A stretch of DNA of 64,000 bases from Klebsormidium nitens. Its lineage: Eukaryota; Streptophyta; Klebsormidiophyceae; Klebsormidiales; Klebsormidiaceae. The notes under the pieces were generated by a model. It searched no databases and was not told the origin of the DNA. It was given only the letters and a program-made list of their open reading frames with translations. This document shows, one piece after another, positions 48,920 to 60,107 of this stretch (positions are counted from its first letter, which is position 1; each line of letters begins with the position of its first letter). Location: the NCBI GenBank assembly GCA_000708835.1, contig DF237266.1, positions 1-64,000 on the forward strand. The letters are read 5' to 3'. A program made the translations under genes and the position numbers.

Positions 48920-50059
48920 AGCCTTTGGCAATTGGTTGGTTCGCCTCCGAATTCAGGATTGGAGCAAGACATGATGGTCAAGTGCTTGCTGCTCAATTTC
49001 AACAACAGCGCGAGGCCCTGCATTCCTCTCCTGCCCGTTATTGTGCTAATTGATGGCCGTACCGCCGCCAATCCCTTCGCTTCAATTCCTTTTGGTATCC
49101 GGAAATTTGTGCATATGCTGCACTAGCCTCATGTCGAACTCGATCCAAGCTACACAGCATCCCAGCCACCACTGTCACCAGTGACTGGGTCAAGCTCTAG
49201 CCGAACTCATGTTCATGAGCGAGAATAATCAGTAGTAATGGAACTTCTTCTGCGAGAGCCTGATCGCCGCGCTTTGGGGAGCGGGAACTTGGTCAAAAGG
49301 ATGAGCCCACTGATTGTGCACTGTGATGCATGCAATACATGGCATTGGAATTTGAGTGCCGACATTGAGATATCGAGCGGCCGCAAGTCTGACATTCTGG
49401 AACTATATATGGGATCATCAGCATAAGCAACTTGATTTGGTAAGGTAGTTAGGCGTTCAAAACCCAAACAATTCCCATGTATGCCATGGAAGCCTATGGC
49501 TCATGTGGCTACGGCGTTTGAAAAGAGAACATCATTGCACATGTTCCTGAGACGCTGCTCACTGCTAGCTAGTACTCTAGCTTTCTGGGCTGCATGACGT
49601 TTGGCTTCTTGGCATCATCTCTCCAATTATAACATGTGGCCACACACGTATCTTGCCAGCCAGTTGACTGCAAGTGTATCCTGTATACCAACATACATGG
49701 ATCCTCTGAGGTCAATGGGCAATCGCGGTGGGTGTCAACACTGAACAATCCACGAGCTCGAGATCGATGGCCGTCCGGAAGGGATCCCTGGACTGACGGG
49801 AAGTGCCACGATTGATGTCCGCGGGAGCCGTTGCTTGAAATACCTTGCGGCAACGGCGGCAAACAAGCCGTTACCCCGAAGGAAAAGAACTAGATGGCGG
49901 CGAAGTGGGTCTCTGCAGCTACGCTGCAATGGCTGCAACTAACAAGTCCAGATTCAATTCCCTCTGGCTGCAGGCAGTTCAATTCCCTGCATCTGGTCGA
50001 GGAGAGCGCATTGAGACCTGACAGGAATTAGAGGAGTGCTGTGGTCATTTGAAGAAGCC
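48920..50059. other. Intergenic region between the PsbP and canopy-like genes
   Basis: These two genes are in tandem, so the region contains the 3' flank of one and the promoter of the next. Short open frames on both strands have no recognisable features. No repeat or RNA gene was identified. Confidence 0.4.
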
Positions 50060-53039
50060 ATGGACCACAATCGTTGTGTGCCAGCACTCCTGTTCCTTGT
50101 TCTCAATTTTGTGCTTTCAAACAGCTGCCAGGGCACTCCTAATGTGGGTACTAAGCCCCTTCTGCTCGACAACAAGCATGCAGCTTGCAGTGGTGAGTGA
50201 TGGCAACAAGCATCTTGGACTCAAACTTTTGTGCAATTTCGGAGATGGGAAGATGTTAAAGCTGCCTGTTCGCTTCATCTGCTAAAAAGCAGACAATCTA
50301 ATGGTCCTAAACAATGAGCATTCTGTGTTGCCCCATTGCTCGGAACTGCACATCGTGTGCACTCCTGCTATTTATTGGTCAACACAGGGCGCACTGTCTC
50401 GCTGGTCCACCAGAGCTTGGCTAATTCAAAAAGTTTTGTGAAATGTATCTTTTGCCCCAATGTACTGGCCATTCACCTGTAACAAGCGCTCTCTCACTCT
50501 GTGTAGAATGTGATCAATCTGTATCATCTGTGCAGCCTGCATGGAGATTGCCAGCTTCATAGCTTATGCACTTGAGAACCCCAGCCCCGAGGTGAGTCTG
50601 CTATTTTCTAGCTGCTGTGATCAATGGCCTCCCCTCAGTTTTGTTTTGGTCCTTCACTCTCTGACCGAGAGTACTCAGCAATCTTGCTACATAGTGCTCT
50701 GGGAAGAAGGAGGCGCGCTTCTAACAGCACCATGATTGCTTCTACTAGCCCTGAGTCTAAAAAGGAATGAAAGACGATGTCTGCAAGCAGGTCTCAAGTG
50801 AAAGGGAGACTGAATGTCACCTAACATCTGGCAGCGGACATCATCGTAAGCAAGTACTTTAACAAGGATCGCTGAATTTTGTCCTGTACGCAAATGGCAA
50901 GATACACTCCCCTCCCTTCGTCCTTGACAGCTGTTGCACCAAGGTCATGTTCAAGATATGGTGGGCGGGAAGCGGGTGCATATACCCTATGTGAAGAGCC
51001 AGCATTATGCCAGCGACCTTCTAGAGGCTGTATGCAATTCATCCGTGGTTGCAAGGCTGGTCAGGTGAGCTTTCACTTGGTTTTACTTTATGCATTCGCC
51101 GGTTGTTCTGTTTGAGAGGGCGTGCCTACAACCAAAGACAAGGGTCAATTCTTTTACGGGATGAAATCGATTCTGGGATCTGTTTTCAGAGTTGCAAAAT
51201 TGACCCTTGGAGCCAAAGCTTAAGAGTTATTAAGTCCATCACTTGCTAGACCATATAGCCCAACGGGGTGCCTGAGGCATTCCTTTTGTATCCTGCGCCA
51301 CTCAGCCGATGCCTTTCTGTCCTTCTTTTTCATCGCTGGGTATTTTGATGCAAAGCAGTGCATCTGGGGCAGCTCCCATTGTGACCAGAACATTCGATTG
51401 AAGCGACACAAAAGCGTCCGCTGATTGCAGGCACACATTTCGGGCACTCTGTGAGTATCTATACCTTCAAGCAGCGGTTCATGTTCGCTACAACTTCCTG
51501 ACTCTGAATATGTCGGTCATAAAGACCGAGATTTGAAACCAAAACCAGACGTCTTGCACTTGATCTGCAGGAAAGAGGATTGGCTGGGGCTGCCCTACTA
51601 TGCGCCAGACGAGGTGCCGGTTTACGCAAGGGACGCCCATGTTGAAGAGAGCCTCTTCTCCGCGGTACGTGCTGGCTTGCATTCGTCTAGTCTTAAAGTC
51701 TGACGAGAATCGTACTGACGTTTCAGGTGTGTTTCGCACTTCGCAGTTCCAGATTGGTCCATCATCATTAAAGACGGCTTCATCACAGTCACACGATAAG
51801 GCGAGTGGACAAGCTGAACTGGTCGTATGACGAAATCCTGCCGGCCTTGTTAAGAGGAGGGGAATGTAGCAACTGCGTTAACAGGCATTTTTTTCTATAA
51901 CGGTAACCCTCGACTGCTGAATAATCTGTTCAGCAGCGTGCCTGGGTGTTTTCTCGAGATCTCAGGAACTTCTCTTAGACGCGGCTTTACACGGAGTTTC
52001 TAAAATAGCGCCCATGATATGGTTGATTGTCGAACACCTCGGTACGTGATTCCAATGGACAGAGCAGTTGAACTGGGGCCTCAACTTCCAACTCATATAT
52101 TCGCACACGCATGCCGAGCCGGTAGGTAGACCATGGTTATTTCGAACCACCCATGGTCCAGACGTTATCATGCAAAGACCCCTCTCTCATTCCACATGAC
52201 TGATGCTTGCTGACTTTTTTAACTGTGCAGTGTGAGAAGCTGACCCACCAGCTGCTTCACCCCGCCCGGGGGATCCCCCGTCTGACCGACATAGTGAAAG
52301 CTCACCGAGCTCAGGGCGCGCCGGCGTTTATTTGCACAAACATCGTCCCAGGTAGGTGTCGCTTGATTCGGCTTAATCAGTTTGTAAACACTCTCATGTT
52401 ATGCTGTGATTGTCGCCGTAGCTCGCATGTAGCGTGGCACCAATCCCCTGCATTTCTGTTTCGAAGAAACAAGTCCCCCTATCCCAGCTGCCTGGACCAA
52501 AGCAAGACAAGATTTCTCTTCACATTGGATAAGTCAGGGAAGAGACGTGGAGTGAGAGATTTTCTTCGCGTTGATTTGTTGTCAGCCCCCGTTGCCCCTC
52601 CGAGGTTTGACCCTTTAAAAGGGCGACGACGTTTTGGTTCAAATCCTTTTCTACAAACCTTAAGGCGGATCTCCTTGCGGCATCTGTCAACCAAGCCTTC
52701 TGAGCGACTTCTTCGCTAGGATTGAGACTAACCAAACTTCTCAGCAGAACTCGTCTGCTTCTCACCGAGAATCTGAGCAAACTTCATGGGGCCTTTCCAG
52801 ATTGCCGGTGGAAAGATACATGGAGTGGACGACTGTTTGCCGGAGCCGAGCAAGCATTTGCCCATGATCCAAGCGTGCTCCTTCGACTCGCGCCCTTTGT
52901 GACAATAGGTGTTACTGTTCCGGTTCTGTTTGGTCTTTCCTTTATAGGACGGGGAGATTCGCAGACGGACACCGGTAATGATGGCGGCACAAAAGCGGTG
53001 AGAAAAGGAAAGTCTCGGACCAAACGGAAACATACCTGA
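50060..53039 (+). CDS. Canopy/DUF3456-like saposin-fold ER protein with C-terminal membrane anchor
   Basis: There are seven exons: 50060-50192, 50536-50591, 50931-51059, 51431-51450 (20 nt), 51571-51664, 52231-52351 and 52801-53039. All phases agree, giving 263 aa. A signal peptide occupies residues ~1-25 (VPALLFLVLNFVLSNSCQG). After it come cysteines at 43, 46, 98, 145, 179 and 186. The first pair forms CSAC. A strand reading GGKRVHIPYVKSQ precedes a helix with the third cysteine (LLEAVCNSS). This resembles the canopy/DUF3456 pattern, in which (H/E)VPY..SE leads into LLE..C. Canopy proteins are ER-resident partners in receptor folding and trafficking. Unusually, this one ends in a hydrophobic helix (~211-233) and a basic tail ending RKHT, which resembles a dilysine-type ER retrieval signal of type I membrane proteins. 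The family call is inferred from the pattern. Confidence 0.72.
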
Positions 53040-54296
53040 GCTGTCAGAAGTGGAGCACCGTTTGTTTGTTCTGTATGTCACACGTCGTTGCATCTTCGGG
53101 TTCTGTATGACTTCAAATCTGGCGCGGCGGTTTTACCGTCAAGACGGAAAACCGATTGCGGCGACTTTCCGCTGTAAAGCGCACATGTGCAAGCATTGAG
53201 CGCCAGGCTGGAAGTTTGCAAGTTGGCCAAGCATGCCAAGTCGATGATCTGAGAGCGCAAGCCAATTATTCGATCTTGAAAAGTCACTATATGAACGTCT
53301 TCAATATATGGTCGCGAAAACATTGCACAGTGCCTTTAGCGCAAATGGGCAGCCCGCGGCGTCTTAGTGTAGCTTCCGACGCACCGGCGCGCTGGGCCAT
53401 CATGGCATGCATGCAGTATTGCCGGTCGGCGCCCCTCAAGGATATCTGCCGCGAGGCCGTCACGAGTATATACTGATGGATGGGATCATGTATAACTCAT
53501 GAGGATTGAAGGCCTATCTCTGCATGGAGTTTTCATTCTAATTTTCATTCTAATCTAGGGCGGCAGCTGTTGATTGGCCAAACAGTGACAGCTTAATGGC
53601 CGCATCAGATTGCGATATAGTGATCAAGTCCGAGCTAGCAGTCGCTCGAGAGGAACGAACCACGGTCACCGATTGTGCAGATGCCATGGCGATCGACTGA
53701 TTGGCATGTCAATATTATCCTGACGGTTCACCATGTGCAGAGCTCAGTAGTCAGTGCTGGCAATTCGCGCTTAATTCAACAATGATGCGCTGATGGTGAC
53801 ACTCACGCATGGGCCTTGCATCCGGCGGCAATCGCACAATCAGAAACTTTCACATACGCGGTTGTTTCATGAAACTTTCACATACGGTTGTTTCATCACA
53901 CTGCAGTGTGATGCTTTGCATCGGTAATCCCATGCAGTAGTCATATGTTCATGCTCCGAGGTCGCGTTATCGTCTTATATAACAAGACATGCATCGATAT
54001 ACCTCGACTTATGTCATAAGGGTGGGAAGATGTCGGTCGAGGGCCGCCCTTGATACAACAGGCAATCACTCGTCTTTGCTGTCTGGCCAAATGTATCCTT
54101 TCACTTCACATTTTTAATCCAAGCAATTATCATTCCGCTCAGACCCATCGCGTGCGATAAATATCCCTACGAATCTACTGTCCGACATTACTCTCTACCC
54201 GGAAACATTCCCACTCTTCGCTTCAGTCCTTTGCAATGCGCTGATCCCGCGGTCCTTTCGACGAGACATACTCTTGAGTACGCTCGCACGTGCTAT
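53040..54296. other. Convergent intergenic region with short repeats
   Basis: This lies between the 3' ends of the canopy-like and SHIPPO genes. It carries two adjacent copies of a 26-28-bp unit and a perfect palindrome, listed separately. No frame with similarity was found. Confidence 0.4.
53843..53913. repeat. Two direct copies of a 26-28-bp unit abutting a 20-bp perfect palindrome
   Basis: The unit gaaactttcacatacgcggt followed by tgtttcat occupies 53843-53870. Its second copy at 53871-53896 lacks two bases. Immediately after, 53894-53913 reads catcacactgcagtgtgatg, which is its own reverse complement. Confidence 0.85.
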
Positions 54297-57200
54297 CTAC
54301 GTATCGTATTGGCCCGGGCCTGGAGTGTCTGTCGGCATGTACACCAGTCTCTTCGCTTTGCCGAAACCCACGGCGGACGCGTTCCGCGCTCGTGAATTGA
54401 TCTGGAAGCCCTGCAAAGCGAGAGTCCAGAATCGTTCTGTAAAGTCTGCTCTGGTGCACTGACGGCGCCGAAGGAAAAACTCGGCCGGTTGCAAACAACC
54501 AGCACTTGGCTTGCTTATTCCATCAATCTGACCATCTTGAGAATATGGTCAGGCCAGCCGTTGGATACATTGACCTTGCAAAAGTTGCTCGTCTTTTACG
54601 AGACGAGATTCCGTAGCAACCCGTATCTAGTTATCGTTGGTCCTCTTTCGTCGCTGGGTTCGAGGCGATTTGAGATTTTTGTTGATTGGACAAATTGAAA
54701 AACCATTTTTGCATACTCCGACAGAGTGGTATTTGGTACAGCTTGCCCGCAACCGGAACACGTAGAACGGTTTGAAGAGGGAAGGAACCTCACAGCCGCA
54801 AGTTTGATTGGGGTAAGTCCTACACAGTCTTGAGATTACAAGCAGCATTACAGGAGACTCCTGAGGGGCAAACGCGTTACCGTCCGCCGTGCGTTGTCAC
54901 AGGCTTGTGCCACCGGTTACGCAGGACGGAAAGGAGTAGAGCCCGACAGGAAGGAGAGACTCAAAAACCCTTCTTCAGACAAACAAGAAACCTGGGCTCA
55001 CCAGTGAAGACTTGGGATTGTTCGACGCCGGCCCCGGGCTGCACGTGCCGTACTGGCTCTTTTCATGCTCCGTCGAGATGAACATCTGCAAGCAAACACG
55101 AAGAGTCAGATACGTCGAACGCGCTTCAAATACCTCGAACTGAACATATCACGTGTCAAGATGCTACGTTCGATGGCGGTAACAAGCCCTCGCCGCAACA
55201 TTGTCTTGCACCCAGCCGATCCGTTCCCAAGACCTGCGCACTTGGTGGAAACCGTGGGGGCCCCAAATCGCCGGCGACCTCAAAACTGGATGCTCCAGTT
55301 GTCAAGTCGCCCGTCAGATCCCCAGATTACCAAAGCGCCCACTCACTTTCGCCCTTTGGTCCCGCTGCGAGCTTCCGAAGCTGAAGGCGGGCACGTTCTG
55401 CTTTTGCGTCTGGGGCTGCTTCCCTACCGACCCGATCGAGTTGTACTGCCCCGCGCCGGGCGTCTTCGCAGCGCGCTCTACGAACTCGTACTGTGAGGGG
55501 AAAAGAGCGGTGTGAAAGCTCTTACGAGGAGGGGAAGTGGGATACAACGAGGGAATGGGGTTTGATATTGCAGGGATGAAGTTGTGAGGTTTTGGAAGGT
55601 TCCTGAGAAGCATTACGAAAAAGCGAAAAGGAGCGTGTGATTTTAGGAGCTATTGAAGAAAGAGCAGTATGCGAGCCGGTGCGGTCGGCAGGACAACTTA
55701 AAAAGCGAAGCGGAGCCGTACGAACGAAAGTGAAAGGTCCAACATTTGAAGCTAGCAACGGAGAATGATTTCGTGATACAGAAGATGTTACAAATGGTGA
55801 CTCCGAAAGCTTCGCTCGTGACATACTAACGGATTCGACAACGGATGCCTTCTTGACAAGTTCGATCCTCAGACAAGTTCGGGCTCAGATGTCCAAATGG
55901 ACTTTTGGTTCATGAATGAGCTCGAAGCCATCTCAACGAAGTGCCATTTTACGAGACGAAATGAGCGGCGCTGCTGACCTTGAATCTACCGGCGGTGCCG
56001 AATTTCCAGCCGGGCGGGCTTTTGTGGTCTGATAGCGGCTGACTCCCGATGCTGGACATGGCGCTGTAGCTGCTGGGGCCGGGGGAGTCCTGCCCAAAGA
56101 ACGACTGCCCACACACAGCGTGCCACGCGTCAGCAACTTGAAATGTACAACGTGCCACGTGTCAGCGGCGCAAATGGACCTTGAGATTTTGAACACGTCG
56201 TGGGTACATTGCGCTAGCATCCGTATCATTTTCGAGAAATGCTTTGCACTCCCCCCCGTTCTCCCCATTTCCCCCGATATGACGTCACGGACGCACAAGA
56301 CATGACGTTGGCAGAAGGGACCGACTTAGAAAGAGGAACGAGCAAGAACGCGTCTCGACCGCTGAAGCTGAAGCTGCTGAATCAGGAAATCTCATGCCTG
56401 ACGACATGCTTCTGTTGCAGCAGCTGACGTCAGAGTCTGACGTTAGCATTTGCGGAGCTCGAGCGCGCACCTTGGAGAAGTCGGGTCCCATGAAGACCTT
56501 GGCCTGGTTGTCGCGTGTGCTGCTCCCGAAGCCGACCGACTCGGGGGACCTCAACCGGGAGTCGACCTGGGGGCCGATCGACGAAGATCCCTGGTACTGA
56601 CCGGGCCCGGGGACATCCCCCGCGGTGCGAGGCTGCATCAGAAAACAAACGGAAAGTCGATATATGCGGTTGGGGATGCGGGCAGAACGCCTCGGTGCGA
56701 CCAGGCTTTTCTTTCTTTCGCGTGGAGAGGAGGAGACTTGTTGTTGACACTTCGCTGTTCTCATACCGGAACAGTGGACTTTTTAGCAGATTCAGCGATA
56801 CAGAACCAAACGGTCAATGTGGCACAAAGCGAGCGGGTGTCCGAACGCGGATTGCGCAAGGTCGCCGTCCGAAGACCTGAAAGAGCTGCGCCGTGGGCCG
56901 CCTAGGGCGACCAGCAGAGGGCTTTGCTGCTCTTTTCTGCAAGCTGTCAAGAAACACAATCAAAAGCATCCCCTGCTTCGCTTTCCAGTGCTTTTGCTTT
57001 AGCTACAGTCTCTTGTTCTGACCTTTCGTTCTCCCGGTCATATACAGTACATCTACTTCTGTCGTACCGGTTGTGCTCCCGCAACTGTCGTCACGAAGGC
57101 TGCGCTAGCTTTGGCTTGATCCCGGCTGCGCAAACAATCTTTAAGCTAAGCAATCTGCTTCTGAGCTCCTGAACGAGCTTGCTTCCTCGCTTTCTCCCCG

Positions 57201-57974
57201 ACCCATTTCGGCCAGGGTGAAGAAGCCCCGTCGCTGCACAAGAAGACATTTCTCTGGCCCTTGAAGGGAGTAGCTTCACCTCTCTTGCCTTTCCAAACCT
57301 CTTGGCACTCCCGAAGCTGACGTAAGTGGGCGACTCCTTATTGGACTCCAGCTGTCGGCCCAGCGACGACTTGACCTCGTACACAGGACCCGGGCTGTTG
57401 AGACCGACGGACGTCTTGGAGTGGTCCGAGTCGATGAACACCTGGAACAAACGGTAAGACGTAGTTAAGAGGAGTGCGTATGAGTTTTCATCTTTCTCAG
57501 TCGTTTGGACGAAAATGCTGGAGTCTTCGATGGATGCAATTGAATACCTGAGGGAAGACCAAAGTCCACGTTTGACGAGCTATGTTGAATAGATGTTTTG
57601 ATAAGTTCAATCTACCTGCGAGGAAGTCCGGAGGAGACAGAGGGCGTCAGCACAAGAACAAAGAGGGTGTGGGAGGTCGTGGGAGGCTCTTGGCAGAGGG
57701 ACAACGTCAGGATGATTCAGGGGCGAGCTACGAGAACGTCGCCGACTTACCTCAAGCTACTCGATGGCAACGGGACGAGAGCTGATCATACTCGCGGAGC
57801 ACTAATATGTACTTTGTTCTTCTCAGAAAAATGTTCTGATTCGTAGAGTCGAGTGCCTCCTCAACTACGATCTAACTAGATAAGGATGAAGATCAACGCG
57901 CTCACCTTTGCTGCCGCAGCTCGGTCTGAGCTTCCAAAGACGAAAGTGGGGGCGTTCACTCTGGTCGACACCGG
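54297..57974 (-). CDS. SHIPPO (sperm-tail PG-rich) repeat protein, 5' end unresolved
   Basis: Seven exons are supported (high to low): 57974-57906, 57441-57280, 56632-56471, 56104-55979, 55490-55347, 55085-55002 and 54410-54297, with TAG at 54297-54299. Every junction is phase 0, giving 287 codons. PG-centred repeats recur: NSPGPVYEVKSSLG, VPGPGQYQGSSSIG, DSPGPSSYSAMSSIG, TPGAGQYNSIGSVG, CSPGPASNNPKSSLG and a final TPGPGQYDT. Each is followed by a FGSS.RDNQAK-type segment. SHIPPO/STPGR proteins line ciliary doublets or sit in outer dense fibre-like structures, and some land plants keep relatives with other roles. The first exon seen begins mid-repeat (PVSTRVNAPTFVFGSS), so at least one upstream exon with the start codon is missing. 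I could not identify it between 57975 and 59000. Confidence 0.82.
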
Positions 57975-60107
57975 CTGCAATAATAGGCACAGACGAGTTC
58001 AGGTAGCGACTAACTTCACGCTCCCTATTGAACATCATCACCGTTGGTGATGGATAACAACTAAAACTTGCTCTTACAGCTAAAAGCTGACAAACCCGTG
58101 GTGGTTCTGTGGTTACGTGAGGCGCACCCTGATGGGCAGTGCCACTTCATCAGAATCGTGGTTTTTTCGAGATCCTTTGGCCTACAAGACTTCAAACACT
58201 GTGATCGTCCTTTCAACCTGAATACTTTACGTGCTCGCTTCGCCTACTGCTGGTTATTGGTGAATGCTCCATCCATGCAGGCTCTTTGAATCCAGGGACT
58301 TTCAGCAGCCTAAGCTCAATCAAACTGATATAAGCTGATCGTCCCCTCAGCAAGCTGGAACATTGGCCCGTCCAGCTTATGCCAAGATCCTGATCAAGAG
58401 TCAAAGCATGACGAAGCAGATGGCGCCCTCTTAAGATGTATGTAGGAAACTCGCGCCCCGACTGCCACCTGATGAACACCTTATACACAATTTGAAGACC
58501 CTGGAACCCAAGCGTGCCCTGTTGGTCCTGCCCTAGCCAATTGCGAATGCTGATTGGCTGCCCTTGAGATTGGGAGGTTATGACTAAACTTTTTCTGACC
58601 CTAAAAGATGTAAAGAGTATGCAGAAGTGGCTTGTACAGAAGTTTTACTGCATTCGTTCCCTCATTCTGAATCGAATCTTTCGAAGAACCCCGCAGGTTG
58701 CCTACCAAAGAAAGACGGTCAGATAGTGGACTAGACATAGTTTCCCCAGGCACGTGCAGGGACTCTAAGCCAGAATGCTACTGGAATTTAAAGATGGAAT
58801 CCAACCTGGGCTCCAAAAGTAGACTTCAGTCTACTCCTCTGAGCAGGGATTGGACTGGTTGACCGTGGTCTTGTCGGACTGTAATTGTGTTCCCTTGAGG
58901 GGGTGACAGAGCGGGCCCTCTCAGGGCTATCCATTTCTGCCCCCTACTTAGGTTGGCGCCTCCTTTTCTCAGCAAACGTTCTGTAGCCTCTGTTTTTCTA
59001 GCCAACCCTTGATTGCTGGTTTTGCAGCAGGTGTCGAGTCGGACGATGGCCCCGCAAAGACTCGCCCCAAAGCAGAGCCTGATCCTATGCAGAAGTCACC
59101 AATCAATTCTGCTTTCCCTCTCATTAAGCAACGTGTCGTCCATGTGACTTCCAAGGTTCTCGTGCACCTTGAAGCTTCTCTTCATCTCTCTGCAACCTTC
59201 CATAAGCCTGCTCTCTTCATCCTGAAGCGTCGAGGTCTTAGGCCGGGGAAGGCCTCCAGTCAAATCATCAGAGGCGAAGCTTGTGCAATGTGCACGGATT
59301 TCTTTGCCCTTTGCTTACAATGTTGTAGCGCAAGAATGAAGCCTCCAAGCTGCATTCATTCTTGGCAGAGCCGCCGCGCTCAATACTGACATAAGATTCG
59401 GGCTTTGACTCTGAGCCTTTCGTTGTCAGATTCTGGATTTGCTGCCTTAAAGTTGGTCAACCATTTGAGAATATCGTGCAGCAGCCAGCTGTTCCAAACC
59501 CTAATTTTCTTTGTGGCGCTGGTGCGGGTTCCTGAACGCCAATGATTAGGAGCTCAGCAAGAGAACGCTCCCCTAAGGCTTTTGCTCGTCTCGGACCGTC
59601 GATCGTTTTCGCAGTGCTTGAGAATCGCCGATGCTGGATTTGGGCTCTACACTGCAAGAGACCTAAAAGCTGAACCCTTCGAAAGCTCCGTAGATCGATC
59701 AGACTATAATCTTAGTGAGTAGGTATGAGTTCGACGACGATAACATTCGAAACTTCTTGTTCTGAAGTGGGGGACGCCAATGAGAGAGACAAAGCAGCCC
59801 GAGGAAAACGGAGAATAGGTAGTACTTTCAGAAATTGAAGCAGTCACCACGCAGGAGCCATTGAACAAAGCTAGGCGCACTGCGGCAGCTCAGCTGGGGA
59901 CGGAGGGCGCCAGGCTGACGTAAGGGCCAGGGTGGCCAAGCAGTTTTTGGGCAGTTTTCGGATACAATATTGCCTGGAATCTGCATGTATATGGTTGCTT
60001 GGTGCTAAGCTGACGTGTCAATAAGGCCACCCTGTCTTTTGAGGTGTTGGTCGATATCTGCCCGCACTCTCGCAGCCTGTGCTGGTCAGCCGTTAATCCC
60101 AGCAGTC
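57975..60107. other. Region between the SHIPPO and ATP synthase d genes
   Basis: This should contain the missing 5' exon(s) and promoter of the SHIPPO gene and the promoter of the ATP synthase gene. A plus-strand frame at 59009-59389 (126 codons) has no recognisable family and is not called as a gene. A telo-box-like aaaccctaa lies at 59496-59504, about 600 bp before the ATP synthase start. Confidence 0.4.

Noticed and set aside
59009-59389. A 126-codon plus-strand frame
   Set aside because: Its composition and lack of recognisable motifs suggest chance. It is kept only as a note in the intergenic entry because an acceptor-like tttgcag lies just upstream of it.
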